A DNA stretch of 64,000 nucleotides from Chitinophagaceae bacterium. Its GTDB lineage: Bacteria; Bacteroidota; Bacteroidia; Chitinophagales; Chitinophagaceae. The DNA lies in contig JADKKH010000001.1 in NCBI GenBank assembly GCA_016720585.1, forward strand, positions 496,001 to 560,000, given 5' to 3'. The notes beneath the pieces are model-generated. The model had not been told where the DNA came from and did not search any database. It worked only from the letters and a program-made list of their open reading frames with translations. Below are positions 25,737 to 35,500 of this stretch, one piece after another. How positions within the stretch are numbered: position 1 is the stretch's first letter; each line of letters begins with the position of its first letter. The translations under genes and the position numbers were made by a program.

Positions 25737-28700
25737 TTGACCCTGAAACGTTATCTCATTTTTGCCGCTTTAATTCTCCCGGTTTTGGCCGCAAAGGCAC
25801 AGAGTCATAACAATATTGAGTTTATTGAAAACAAAGGTCAGTGGGACAGCCGGGTAAAGTTCCGCGGAAATGTAAGCAATGGGGCTTTTTTCCTTCGGGA
25901 GGGAGGCTTTACGGTTTTGCAATACAACCCGGTTGATTTTTCCAACGTTCAAAGATTTATACATAGCCAGGCGCCCGGCGGCGGACTTATAAAAGCCGGT
26001 GATAAAGTTCTCCTGCGTTCGCATGCTTATAATGTGGATTTTGTCGGCGCATCTTCTTCCATACAATCCGTACCGGATAAAATAATTCCGGCTTTTAATA
26101 ATTATTTTATTGGGAATGATCCTTCCAAATGGGGAGCGGATTGTAAAATTTTCCAGGCCGTTACCCTGAAAGATGTTTATCCGGGAATTGATGTCCGTTA
26201 TTACACGGACAATAATTTTTTGAAATATGACATCATTGTAAAACCGGGTGGAGATGTTTCAAAAATTGCCTTGCGTTATGAGGGTATTGATAAACTGGAA
26301 GTGAAGAGCAAAGAATTAATGATCACAACTTCTGTTGGCGAATTGAAGGAATCATCCCCGTATACATATCAGTCAGATGTGACCGGTCGTAAAGAAATCA
26401 GTTGCAAATATGTGATTAAAGATAATGTGGTAAGGTTTGATGTAAAAAATTATGATCCCACAAGCACGTTGATCATTGACCCGGTTGTTATTTTCTGTTC
26501 TTTTTCGGGGAGCTCGGCAGATAATTGGGGGTTCACCGCTACCTATGGTCCTGATGAGAGCATGTATGGCGGAGGAATTGTTTTCAATAGCGGTTTTCCC
26601 ACATCCCCCGGGGCATTTCAAACAAACTTCGGGGGAGGCAATGTGGATATTGGAATTATCAAACTTTCACCCGACGGTTCCCAGCGTATTTATGCCACAT
26701 ATATTGGAGGATCAGGCAGCGAACAACCGCATAGTCTTATTGTAGATAACCAGGGTAATTTAATATTGGCCGGAAGAACGAATTCACCGCTTACCGGAGT
26801 AGGATCTTACCCGGTAACGGGCGGTGCAGCCGGTCTGGTTGGTCGTTGTGGCGGATATGATATTGTGGTTACTAAGCTGAATGCAAATGGCACGGCACCT
26901 CTTGTCGGATCAAAGCGCATAGGTGGGACCAATGATGATGGCGTAAATATATCACCAATAAGAGGATTACAATCTTTACAACGAAACTATGGTGATGATG
27001 GCAGGAGTGAAGTAATGTTAGATGGGGCAGGCAATGTGTATGTAGCTTCCAGTACCCAATCAACAGGAGCAATAGCTGCGGATAATTTTCCTGCAATCGG
27101 CACACCATTCCAGAGTGTTGCCGGAGGAGCGCAGGATGGGGTAGTAATAAAACTAAACCCAACACTTTCAACTGTTTTATTTTCTTCATTCCTGGGAGGT
27201 TCGGATGATGATGCAGCCTACGTAATTTCTATTGCTCCGGGCGGGGATATCTATGTGGGAGGTGGAACAAAAAGCAGTAATTTTTTTGGCAGCCATGCAG
27301 GAACAATCGGGCCTTCAATTAATCGGGATGCTGCCAACAATCCAACCATTGATGGGTTTGTGGCCCGGATAAACAGTACCGGTACCAACTTAATCAAATC
27401 AACTTTTATTGGTACCAATGGTATTGACCAGGTGTTTGGAGTACAGTTTGATAACAGAGGCTTTCCTTATATCATGGGCCAAACAACAGGAGCATGGACT
27501 GTTGTAAATGCTACATTCAGCAATGCAGGGGGGAAACAATTTATTGCAAAACTCGAACCCGATCTTTCGGCATACGTGTACTCTACCGTTTTTGGTTCTG
27601 GTTCGCCTACGCCCAATATTTCACCCATCGCATTTTTAGTTGACCGTTGTGAAAATGTTTATATATCCGGCTGGGGGGGATTTTATGATAACTCAAATCC
27701 ATTTAATAGTGCCGGCACTTTTGGTTTGCCTGTAACTCCAGATGCTATACAAAGTAATACAGATGGTAAAGATTTTTATTTTTTTGTTTTAAAAAAAGAT
27801 GCAGTAAGCCAGTTGTTTGGTAGTTATTTTGGAGAACCTAACAGCAATATCGCAGGTGGCGACCATGTGGACGGAGGTACCAGCCGTTTTGATAAGAACG
27901 GAGTCATTTACCAGGCTATTTGCGCCAATTGCAACCTGGATGCTGTAAACGGAAGACCCCCATTTCCAACAACTCCGGGAGCCTGGTCAACGGTTAATAA
28001 TGCCAATGGACCCGGATGTAATCTGGCAATGGTAAAAATTGCCATGAACCTGGCTGGTGTGAAAGGGGGCGTTCAATCCGCTATTGATGGGGTAAGAGAT
28101 ACAGCCGGCTGTCTGCCGTTACCGGTTATTTTCACAGATACAATTGGCAATGCTCAGAGTTATGAATGGCATTTCAATTATGTTCCCGGAAACCCACCGG
28201 ATCTGATAACACTTGTTCCAACAGCCTCATTTACGTATAATGCTGTTGGTGTTTACACCGTCATGCTGGTTGCGGTTGATCCTAATACCTGTAACCAGCG
28301 GGATTCATCTTTCATAAATATCCGGGTGGGTGATTTGAAAGCTGACCTTCGGCCTTTCTGGCAACCCATCGGACCGGGATGTCCTAAGTTTACTTACGAG
28401 TTTATTAATAATTCCGTTACAGATCCTTCACGGCCTTTTCAGGATACATCTTTTGTTTGGGATTTTGGCGATGGCAGTCCGAGAGTACCTGCTAAGATAG
28501 GCGCAGCTAATTCAGTGATTCATACCTATCCGGCCGTTGGTACCTATTTGCCAAAATTAATATTAAAAGATACGGCCTATTGTAATAACCCGGATGACAG
28601 TACATTTAGAATAAGCATTGCGGATAATGTAAAAGCAATAATTGCTACACCGGCAACTGGGTGTTTGCAATACAATGCTTCCTTTAAAAGTAATTCCTTA

Positions 28701-29408
28701 AATGGCATAACCTTCCAATGGGATTTCGGAGACCCGACATCACCGGATAATACTTCTGTTCTTGAAAATCCGACACACTTGTACGTTAATGCCGGAAATT
28801 ATATCGTCCGGCTCACGGTAACAAACCCAGGTACCTGTAATATTACCCACGATACTACTTTTGCGATAACGGTTTTTGATGCCCCGGTTCCGGATTTTAG
28901 TACGCTACCTATTCCGCCTGTAGTGAATACCCCAACCACGTTTAATAATCTTTCATCTATTGATGCTATCCGGTTTAAATGGGTCTTTGGGGATGGCGAT
29001 TCTTTGATAACCACATCAAGGTCACCCGTACTTCATCAATACAATGCTACCGGAACATTTAATGCCTGTCTTACTGCCTACAATGCTATTGGTTGCGACA
29101 GTACCCTATGCAAGCCCGTGAGTGCTCTTATTCTTCCCCTGGTAGATGTACCCAATGCGTTTACGCCCCAAAGCGGCGATATAAATAGTGTAGTAATGGT
29201 TCAGGGTTTTGGTATTTCTAAAATGCAGTTTATTATCTGGAACCGGTGGGGACAAAAAGTATTTGAAACCAATAGCCGTTTCCAGGGATGGGATGGTAGA
29301 GTAAAAGGCGTGGTGCAGCCCATGGATGTGTATGTCTATACACTGAGTATTGAGTTTTTTGATGGCACCAAAACAACTAAAAAAGGTGATATAACGTTAA
29401 TAAGATAG
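25737..29408 (+). CDS. Large secreted PKD/beta-propeller protein with type B T9SS sorting domain
   Basis: 1223 aa, predicted to be secreted through the type IX system and attached to the surface. After the signal peptide (to about residue 21, ends AKAQ) comes the region IEFIENKGQWDSRVKF, typical of Bacteroidota SBBP-type proteins. A long Gly/Asn-rich beta-propeller-like region follows (about 250-760), then PKD repeats (WDFGDGSP, WDFGDPTSP and a degenerate WVFGDGDS). The C-terminus is the gliding-motility-type sorting domain (VPNAFTPQSGD ... NRWGQKVFE ... GDITLIR). It starts at a TTG because no ATG is available before the signal peptide. Followed 44 bases later by a PorP/SprF gene, its likely partner. 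Confidence 0.9.
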   Translation: MTLKRYLIFAALILPVLAAKAQSHNNIEFIENKGQWDSRVKFRGNVSNGAFFLREGGFTVLQYNPVDFSNVQRFIHSQAPGGGLIKAGDKVLLRSHAYNVDFVGASSSIQSVPDKIIPAFNNYFIGNDPSKWGADCKIFQAVTLKDVYPGIDVRYYTDNNFLKYDIIVKPGGDVSKIALRYEGIDKLEVKSKELMITTSVGELKESSPYTYQSDVTGRKEISCKYVIKDNVVRFDVKNYDPTSTLIIDPVVIFCSFSGSSADNWGFTATYGPDESMYGGGIVFNSGFPTSPGAFQTNFGGGNVDIGIIKLSPDGSQRIYATYIGGSGSEQPHSLIVDNQGNLILAGRTNSPLTGVGSYPVTGGAAGLVGRCGGYDIVVTKLNANGTAPLVGSKRIGGTNDDGVNISPIRGLQSLQRNYGDDGRSEVMLDGAGNVYVASSTQSTGAIAADNFPAIGTPFQSVAGGAQDGVVIKLNPTLSTVLFSSFLGGSDDDAAYVISIAPGGDIYVGGGTKSSNFFGSHAGTIGPSINRDAANNPTIDGFVARINSTGTNLIKSTFIGTNGIDQVFGVQFDNRGFPYIMGQTTGAWTVVNATFSNAGGKQFIAKLEPDLSAYVYSTVFGSGSPTPNISPIAFLVDRCENVYISGWGGFYDNSNPFNSAGTFGLPVTPDAIQSNTDGKDFYFFVLKKDAVSQLFGSYFGEPNSNIAGGDHVDGGTSRFDKNGVIYQAICANCNLDAVNGRPPFPTTPGAWSTVNNANGPGCNLAMVKIAMNLAGVKGGVQSAIDGVRDTAGCLPLPVIFTDTIGNAQSYEWHFNYVPGNPPDLITLVPTASFTYNAVGVYTVMLVAVDPNTCNQRDSSFINIRVGDLKADLRPFWQPIGPGCPKFTYEFINNSVTDPSRPFQDTSFVWDFGDGSPRVPAKIGAANSVIHTYPAVGTYLPKLILKDTAYCNNPDDSTFRISIADNVKAIIATPATGCLQYNASFKSNSLNGITFQWDFGDPTSPDNTSVLENPTHLYVNAGNYIVRLTVTNPGTCNITHDTTFAITVFDAPVPDFSTLPIPPVVNTPTTFNNLSSIDAIRFKWVFGDGDSLITTSRSPVLHQYNATGTFNACLTAYNAIGCDSTLCKPVSALILPLVDVPNAFTPQSGDINSVVMVQGFGISKMQFIIWNRWGQKVFETNSRFQGWDGRVKGVVQPMDVYVYTLSIEFFDGTKTTKKGDITLIR

Positions 29409-29452
29409 AGGTAAAATTTTAAAAAACTCCCTCCTTTTGGTAGGGAAAAAAG

Positions 29453-30496
29453 ATGAAGAGAATAAAAAATTTAATAATGTTTTCGGCTTGTGCCTTGTGT
29501 ATTGTGCCTTGTGCCTTTTCACAGGATCTTCATTTCTCCCAATTCTTCAATGCGCCCTTGCTGACTAATCCGGCCAACACCGGTTTTATTCCCGATGGTG
29601 ATTACCGGCTTGGTGTGAACTATCGCAATCAGTGGGCGTCCATAACCGCTTTTCCCTATAAAACAATGAGTGCATTCGGTGATGTACAAACGATGCAGAA
29701 CAGGGACAATACCGGTTGGTTGGGAATCGGCGGTGTTATTTTGCGGGATGTAGCCGGTACCGGCACGCTTACATCCACTAAAATTTATGGCTCTGTGGCC
29801 TATCACCAGATGGTGAATGCCGGAAGCCTGGTGAGCCTTGGTTTTAATGCAGGCTGGGTAAATAAAAATATTAATACTTCCAATCTAACTTTTCCCAGTC
29901 AGTGGAATGGAAAGTTTTTTGATGTGGATAATAAGTCGGCTGCTCCAAAATTGGATGCGAATAATATCAACTATCTCGATATGCAGGTAGGAATGAACTA
30001 TGCTTATTTTCCAACGAATAAAATGTACCTGAATGCCGGGTTTTCTGCATTGCATGTAAACCGGCCCAGGGAATCTTTCTTTAATGACCAATCCGGGGTC
30101 AGTAACCGGGTAGCGATCCGGTATACCGGTTTTCTAAATGGCAGTTTTATGATCAATGACCGGGTGATCATTAACCCCAATGTGTATGCATCACTACAGG
30201 CAAATTCCTATGAAATTGTAGGGGGTCTTAATGCACATTACAATTTGTCCGGTGATGGAGAAAAAATTTTGATTGCCGGGGCGTATTACCGGTACAAGGA
30301 TGCCATTATTCCGATGCTGGGCCTGGGATTTAAAGATATGACCTTTACGTTCAGTTATGATGCTACCATGTCCACCCTTAAGAATTTTAATAATACCCGG
30401 GGCGCTTTTGAGTTCTCACTCATTAAACAGGGTGTTGTTGACAAATACAATGGTAATAGCCGGGAGTCCATGTGCCCGTCGTTTAAAAACTACTAA
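29453..30496 (+). CDS. PorP/SprF family type IX secretion outer-membrane protein
   Basis: 347 aa with signal peptide (cleavage after CAFSQ). It then shows the family opening DLHFSQFFNAPLLTNPANTG and alternating amphipathic strands typical of an outer-membrane barrel. PorP/SprF proteins anchor or assist large T9SS adhesins with type B domains. The position directly after the PKD gene supports a cargo-partner pair. A second pair lies at 43817-49191. Confidence 0.9.
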   Translation: MKRIKNLIMFSACALCIVPCAFSQDLHFSQFFNAPLLTNPANTGFIPDGDYRLGVNYRNQWASITAFPYKTMSAFGDVQTMQNRDNTGWLGIGGVILRDVAGTGTLTSTKIYGSVAYHQMVNAGSLVSLGFNAGWVNKNINTSNLTFPSQWNGKFFDVDNKSAAPKLDANNINYLDMQVGMNYAYFPTNKMYLNAGFSALHVNRPRESFFNDQSGVSNRVAIRYTGFLNGSFMINDRVIINPNVYASLQANSYEIVGGLNAHYNLSGDGEKILIAGAYYRYKDAIIPMLGLGFKDMTFTFSYDATMSTLKNFNNTRGAFEFSLIKQGVVDKYNGNSRESMCPSFKNY

Positions 30497-30565
30497 GCAT
30501 TCCTTTTCGGCATATTGCTGATTATTCCGATTTTTACCATTCATAGTATGTAAAATAAGTTAATC

Positions 30566-31978
30566 ATGAAAATGGCAGCCAGCCCTGCAGGAATTGCACA
30601 ACATATTGAAGCTTTCAAAAAGATCGTGGGGGAAGATTTTGTTTTTGTGGACGAAGAATCTTTGAATAATTATGCGCATGATGAAACCGAGAACCTGCAT
30701 TTTCTTCCAGAGGTGGTTGTCAAACCAAGAACAGCGGCAGAAATAAGTGCTTTACTGACCATTTGCAATAAAGAAAGAATACCGGTTACCCCCCGGGGAG
30801 CCGGCACCGGGCTAAGTGGCGGGGCTTTGCCTCATCTTGGAGGCGTGTTGTTATCTACAGAAAGAATGAATACTATCCTGGAGATAGATGAAAGAAACCT
30901 TCAGGTAACCACCGAGCCGGGAGTGATAACAGAAGTGTTGCAGGATGCCGTGAAAGAAAAAAAATTATTCTATCCGCCCGACCCCAGCAGCCGCGGCTCC
31001 TGTTTTATTGGCGGAAATATTGCAGAGAATAGCGGTGGACCCAAAGCTGTAAAATATGGCGTGGTAAAAGATTATGTACTGAATCTTGAAGTGGTGTTGC
31101 CATCCGGGGAAATTATATGGACAGGCTCCAATGTTTTAAAAAACTCAACGGGTTATAACCTCACCCAGTTAATGGTTGGTAGTGAAGGAACATTGGGTAT
31201 TGTAACAAAAATTGTATTGCGACTGATACCATTACCTGCATATGATGTGCTGATGCTGGTACCCTTCAAAAACCTGGAACAGGCAGGCGAAGCCGTGAGT
31301 GCTATTTTCAGGGCAGGCTTTGTGCCAAGTGCCCTGGAACTGGTAGAGATCGATGCACTGAAAATCGTCAGCAAATTTGTAGACAGTACGGCTGTGCCGG
31401 TTACGGATGATACGGCAGCGCACCTTATTATTGAAGTGGACGGTAATAATAGAGATGTCTTAATGGGAGAGATGGAAGCCATTGCAGACCTGTTAACACA
31501 ATATGATATCGGAGAAATATACTTTGCTGATGATGCACAGCAAAAAGCGGAATTGTGGAAGTTACGCAGACGGGTGGCCGAAGCTGTAAAATTGATTGGT
31601 TATACCATTGAAGAAGATACCGTGGTTCCCCGGGCTGAATTACCGAAGCTGATCCGGGGAGTTAAGGAATTGGGCAGCAAACATAATTTTGAAGTTGTAT
31701 GTTACGGGCATGCCGGTGATGGCAATCTGCATATCCGGATCCGGAAGCAGGGAATACCCAATAGCTATGAGAATGAAGAAATGAATAAAATATTACGGGA
31801 ATTATTCCTGCTGGTAAAAAGCATCGGGGGTACGATCAGCGGGGAGCATGGTATTGGGCTTATTCAAAAACCATATATGGATATTGTATTCCGTGATGCC
31901 AACCTCCGCCTGATGCGGGGAATTAAAAAAGCTTTTGACCCCAATAATATATTAAACGCCGGTAAAATATTTGATTAA
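30566..31978 (+). CDS. FAD-linked oxidase, glycolate/lactate dehydrogenase GlcD type
   Basis: Soluble flavoprotein of the FAD_binding_4 / GlcD family, 470 aa. The FAD site is visible as VTPRGAGTGLSGGALPHLGG near residues 73-92 and DPSSRGSCFIGGNIAENSGG. The C-terminal FAD-oxidase domain ends with GTISGEHGIGLIQKPYM. It probably oxidises a 2-hydroxy acid (D-lactate or glycolate). No GlcE/GlcF partner genes are adjacent, so the substrate is unproven. Confidence 0.9.
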   Translation: MKMAASPAGIAQHIEAFKKIVGEDFVFVDEESLNNYAHDETENLHFLPEVVVKPRTAAEISALLTICNKERIPVTPRGAGTGLSGGALPHLGGVLLSTERMNTILEIDERNLQVTTEPGVITEVLQDAVKEKKLFYPPDPSSRGSCFIGGNIAENSGGPKAVKYGVVKDYVLNLEVVLPSGEIIWTGSNVLKNSTGYNLTQLMVGSEGTLGIVTKIVLRLIPLPAYDVLMLVPFKNLEQAGEAVSAIFRAGFVPSALELVEIDALKIVSKFVDSTAVPVTDDTAAHLIIEVDGNNRDVLMGEMEAIADLLTQYDIGEIYFADDAQQKAELWKLRRRVAEAVKLIGYTIEEDTVVPRAELPKLIRGVKELGSKHNFEVVCYGHAGDGNLHIRIRKQGIPNSYENEEMNKILRELFLLVKSIGGTISGEHGIGLIQKPYMDIVFRDANLRLMRGIKKAFDPNNILNAGKIFD

Positions 31979-31996
31979 AAAATTTAAAAATACCCC

Positions 31997-32605
31997 ATGA
32001 TTATGAAGAAAATTATCTTTTCCGTATGGCTTTTGTTGGCAGCATCAACCTTCCTGATAGCCCAGGATGAGGAAAAGGATAAAAGCACTTTTAAAGAAAA
32101 TCTATTTACCGGAGGTAGTGTTTCACTGGCCTTTTATAACAATACATTTTTGATAGGCGCCAGCCCGGTATTTGGATATAGCCTTACCAACTGGGCGGAT
32201 GCAGGCGTGGTAGTAAATTATAATTATACCTCCTACCGGGACTATAATTTTGTTTTTAATGATAAACTTCGTCAGACCGTATATGGGGGTGGTGCCTTTG
32301 TCAAGTTATATCCTGTCAGGTTTTTATTCGCACAGGCGCAGGTTGAACATAATTTCATCAATCAAAAATTTATACCGGCTACCGGGGTAACAGAAACTTA
32401 TAAAACAGATGCCGGTAGCTTCCTGGTGGGCGGCGGTTACACTTCGGGTCGTCAGGGCCGGGGTGGTGGACCATTTTATTACCTCGCTGTTTTGTTTGAT
32501 GTATCCGGGAATTCGAATTCCCCTTATACAGATGCGTATGGCCGTTCAATTCCAATCATCCGGGCTGGATTACAGGTGCCCTTGTTCCAGGGAAAAGGAA
32601 ATTAA
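31997..32605 (+). CDS. Outer-membrane beta-barrel protein
   Basis: 202 aa with a signal peptide (KKIIFSVWLLLAASTFLIAQ), then alternating hydrophobic strands with aromatic ends. The likely start is the second ATG at 32003 (MKK) or the first at 31997. No specific family motif. It converges with the LOG-family gene, with nine bases between stops. Confidence 0.7.
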   Translation: MIMKKIIFSVWLLLAASTFLIAQDEEKDKSTFKENLFTGGSVSLAFYNNTFLIGASPVFGYSLTNWADAGVVVNYNYTSYRDYNFVFNDKLRQTVYGGGAFVKLYPVRFLFAQAQVEHNFINQKFIPATGVTETYKTDAGSFLVGGGYTSGRQGRGGGPFYYLAVLFDVSGNSNSPYTDAYGRSIPIIRAGLQVPLFQGKGN

Positions 32606-32614
32606 GGAAGCTTA

Positions 32615-33151
32615 TTAAAAATATGGGAGAAGCTCTGCAGGCTCATCCAGGATGATGATCTTTTTTCCGGGTTGTTCGTACAGGAATTGCTCATCTCTCA
32701 TTCTTTGAATATGGCGTATCAGGTGTTCATAAAAACCGCCTGTATTCAGTATGAACACAGGTTTATCATGAATGGAAAGCTGGTTCCAGGTAACGATCTC
32801 AAACAATTCATCAAGGGTGCCATAGCCTCCGGGTAGAATCAGGGCAGCATCACAAAGATCATAAAGGGTTTTTTTCCGGATATGCATATCATCAGACACA
32901 ATTAGCTCCGTAATATGCTGATGCTGGACTTCCCATTCCAGAAGTATTTTCGGAATGATACCGGTTACATGTCCTCCATATTCCATAACAGTGTCGGCAA
33001 TGGTTCCCATTATACCGGCACTACCCCCACCATAAATAAGGCGGATATTATTTTCAGCCATCAGTTTTCCCAACCGGGCTGCATCTTCAGTGAACAGTGG
33101 GTTGTTTCCATTTTTTGAACCGCAGAAAACCGCAAGTGATTGTATGGACAT
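32615..33151 (-). CDS. LOG-family (TIGR00730) Rossmann-fold protein
   Basis: 178 aa. The diagnostic motifs are GGGSAGIMG and LPGGYGTLDELFE (PGGxGTxxE). LOG proteins hydrolyse nucleoside 5'-monophosphates of modified adenines, releasing the base (cytokinin-type activity); bacterial roles are mostly unsettled. The ATG at 33151 is preferred: the longer frame to 33199 adds 16 residues before the conserved start SIQSLAVFCGS. Confidence 0.88.
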   Translation of the reverse strand: MSIQSLAVFCGSKNGNNPLFTEDAARLGKLMAENNIRLIYGGGSAGIMGTIADTVMEYGGHVTGIIPKILLEWEVQHQHITELIVSDDMHIRKKTLYDLCDAALILPGGYGTLDELFEIVTWNQLSIHDKPVFILNTGGFYEHLIRHIQRMRDEQFLYEQPGKKIIILDEPAELLPYF

Positions 33152-33288
33152 GATTGCTTTAAATTGCGGCAAAGGGAAATTAAATTTCTTTATCTTCAAA
33201 ATTCGTTAATGCACATTTCTAAATTGTTGTCAGGCTTTCCCGGAATTATGAGGGATCAGAAAGCCTTGATTGACAGAAACCTGATTGT

Positions 33289-34818
33289 ATGTCGCCGATT
33301 GTACTTTTTTCATTTGTCATTGGATACTTCGTCCTGCTGTTGACCGTAGCCTGGTTCACTTCCCGCAATTCCAACAATGATTCTTTCTTTATCGGCAACC
33401 GCAACAGTAACTGGATGCTGGTGGCTTTTGGTATGATCGGTACCTCTTTATCCGGTGTGACTTTTGTAAGTGTACCCGGTGGTGTGGGTAGCGGGAATTT
33501 CTATTATTTCCAGGTGGTATTAGGTTATTTACTGGGATATATGGTCATCGCATTTGTGTTGCTTCCCTTGTATTACCGGATGAACCTGACCAGTATCTAC
33601 ACCTATCTTGAAAAAAGATTTGGCGTCAATGCCCATAAGGCCGGTGCTTTTTTCTTTATACTTTCCCGTATTGTCGGGGCTACGGCAAGATTGTATCTCG
33701 TGATCAGTGTATTACAGATTTTTATTTTTAATAAGCTGAATATTCCCTTTGAAGCAACCGCGCTGGTTATCCTTCTGCTGATCCTGTTATATACGTTTGA
33801 AGGTGGCGTGAAAACAATTATTTATACGGACACACTCCAAACAACGGGTATGTTTGTGGGCCTGGTAGTCTGTATACTTGTTATAATAAAAGTACTGGGA
33901 ACAGATTTTGGAGGGGCTATGTCCATGATGGCAGATAAGGGGTATACCAAAATATTCAACTGGGATGTAAAAGCCAGCTCATTTGCGTTAAAACATATCG
34001 TGGGAGGTATGTTTATTGCTATTGCCATGACCGGGCTTGACCAGGAGATGATGCAAAAAAATATCAGCGTAAAGACTTTAAAAGATTCTCAAAAGAATAT
34101 GCTCACATTTACTTCCGTGTTGATGGTGGTGAATTTTCTTTTCCTGGTTTTGGGCGGAGTGCTTTATTTATATGCCGGTTCCAAAGGAATAAATGTTCCG
34201 CCCGATGATCTTTTCCCCACCATTGCACTGAGTGATGCATTCAGCGGCACCATCGGGGTGATCTTTATTATTGCGTTGATATCGGCATTATTTCCCAGTG
34301 TTGATGGCGCTATTACTTCCCTTACCTCCTGTTTTTGTATTGATATATTGGGTATCAACAAGAAAGAGGGAACAGAAAAAGAAAAGAAAAAGACCCGGTT
34401 ACGGGTGCACTTCACGTTTGCTTTTATCTTTTTTATGATGGTATTACTTTTTAAAGCCATTAATGACAAATTAATCATTGATTTTATTTTGAAATTTGCC
34501 GGTATTACCTATGGTCCTTTACTGGGTTTATTTGCCTTTGGTATCCTGACAAAACGAAAGCTTAACGAAAAACTGATCTGGACGGTTTGTATCATTGCCC
34601 CGATGCTGGCACTGGGCCTAGACATGTTAAGCAACCCGGGCTGGTATGAGGCGAAATTGCATGTAAAACTGGGTCTGCAAAGTTTTTCAGACACGCTATT
34701 CAACGGCTATAAGATCGGGAATGAACTGATTTTGATTAATGGTATTTTCACCTTTACCGGTTTATGGTTTATTTCCGGAAGATCTTCGGGCACAAATACC
34801 CATTTGCAGGCAGTCTAA
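33289..34818 (+). CDS. Sodium:solute symporter (SSS family)
   Basis: 509 aa with about 13 membrane helices. The family core is recognisable at WFTSRNSNNDSFFIGNRNSNWMLVAFGM, the early helix GMIGTSLSGVTFVSVPGG, and EGGVKTIIYTDTLQT. It uses the sodium gradient to import an unidentified small solute. The promoter for the next gene lies over its last codons. Confidence 0.9.
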   Translation: MSPIVLFSFVIGYFVLLLTVAWFTSRNSNNDSFFIGNRNSNWMLVAFGMIGTSLSGVTFVSVPGGVGSGNFYYFQVVLGYLLGYMVIAFVLLPLYYRMNLTSIYTYLEKRFGVNAHKAGAFFFILSRIVGATARLYLVISVLQIFIFNKLNIPFEATALVILLLILLYTFEGGVKTIIYTDTLQTTGMFVGLVVCILVIIKVLGTDFGGAMSMMADKGYTKIFNWDVKASSFALKHIVGGMFIAIAMTGLDQEMMQKNISVKTLKDSQKNMLTFTSVLMVVNFLFLVLGGVLYLYAGSKGINVPPDDLFPTIALSDAFSGTIGVIFIIALISALFPSVDGAITSLTSCFCIDILGINKKEGTEKEKKKTRLRVHFTFAFIFFMMVLLFKAINDKLIIDFILKFAGITYGPLLGLFAFGILTKRKLNEKLIWTVCIIAPMLALGLDMLSNPGWYEAKLHVKLGLQSFSDTLFNGYKIGNELILINGIFTFTGLWFISGRSSGTNTHLQAV

Positions 34819-34832
34819 GTGTTTTATCTTTG
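34803..34832 (+). promoter_or_regulatory. Promoter of the O-methyltransferase gene
   Basis: TTTG (34803-34806), 18 bases, then TATCTTTG (34825-34832). This is the full Bacteroidota TTTG/TAnnTTTG pattern. It overlaps the end of the symporter gene and implies a start codon downstream of about 34836. Confidence 0.6.
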
Positions 34833-34848
34833 TCCCAAATTCTCTTCC

Positions 34849-35487
34849 TTGGACCTGATTCATCCATCCGTACAGGCGTATGCAGAAAAATATACTTCTC
34901 CGGTTGATCCTTTACTGAAAGAAGTAAATGATTTTACCCTGCAAAATCATCGGGAAGCTGTTATGCTGAGCGGGCATCTGCAGGGTAAAGTGCTGGAGAT
35001 GATCAGTTGCATGATAAAACCCAGGCGCATCCTGGAGATTGGTACTTTCACCGGGTACAGTGGCTTATGCCTGGCAAAAGGTCTGACGGATGACGGCATT
35101 CTTCACACGATCGAGCTTCGGGAAGAGGATGCTGCAAGGGCCAAAGCCTTTTTCAGCCGTTCTTCTTTTGCGGATAGAATAATTTTACATACCGGGAATG
35201 CGTTAGAAATTATTCCACAATTGGAGGAAGATTGGGATCTGGTCTTTATTGATGCAGATAAACCGGCTTATATCGAATATTTTAACGCGGTTTTTCCCCG
35301 GTTGCGGAAAAACGGTTTTATTTTAGCGGATAATATTTTTTTTCATGGCCAGGTGCTTGAGGATGAAGTGAAAGGGAAGAGTGCGAAAGGTATCCGGGAT
35401 TTCAATGCGTACATAAAAAAAAGAACAGATATTGAAAAAGTCGTGTTAACCGTCCGGGATGGAATTTACCTGATAAGAAAACTATAA
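34849..35487 (+). CDS. SAM-dependent O-methyltransferase (class I, caffeoyl-CoA type)
   Basis: About 213 aa. The SAM-binding motif ILEIGTFTGYSGLCLAKGL is followed by the metal/active-site region DLVFIDADKPAYIEYF and ILADNIFFHGQV, as in cation-dependent O-methyltransferases. The TTG at 34849 (giving MDLIHPSVQAYAEKY) is chosen over GTG 34819, because a good promoter overlaps the GTG and the upstream ten residues are not family-like. The substrate is unknown. Confidence 0.88.
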   Translation: MDLIHPSVQAYAEKYTSPVDPLLKEVNDFTLQNHREAVMLSGHLQGKVLEMISCMIKPRRILEIGTFTGYSGLCLAKGLTDDGILHTIELREEDAARAKAFFSRSSFADRIILHTGNALEIIPQLEEDWDLVFIDADKPAYIEYFNAVFPRLRKNGFILADNIFFHGQVLEDEVKGKSAKGIRDFNAYIKKRTDIEKVVLTVRDGIYLIRKL

Positions 35488-35500
35488 TAAGCATTAATCT

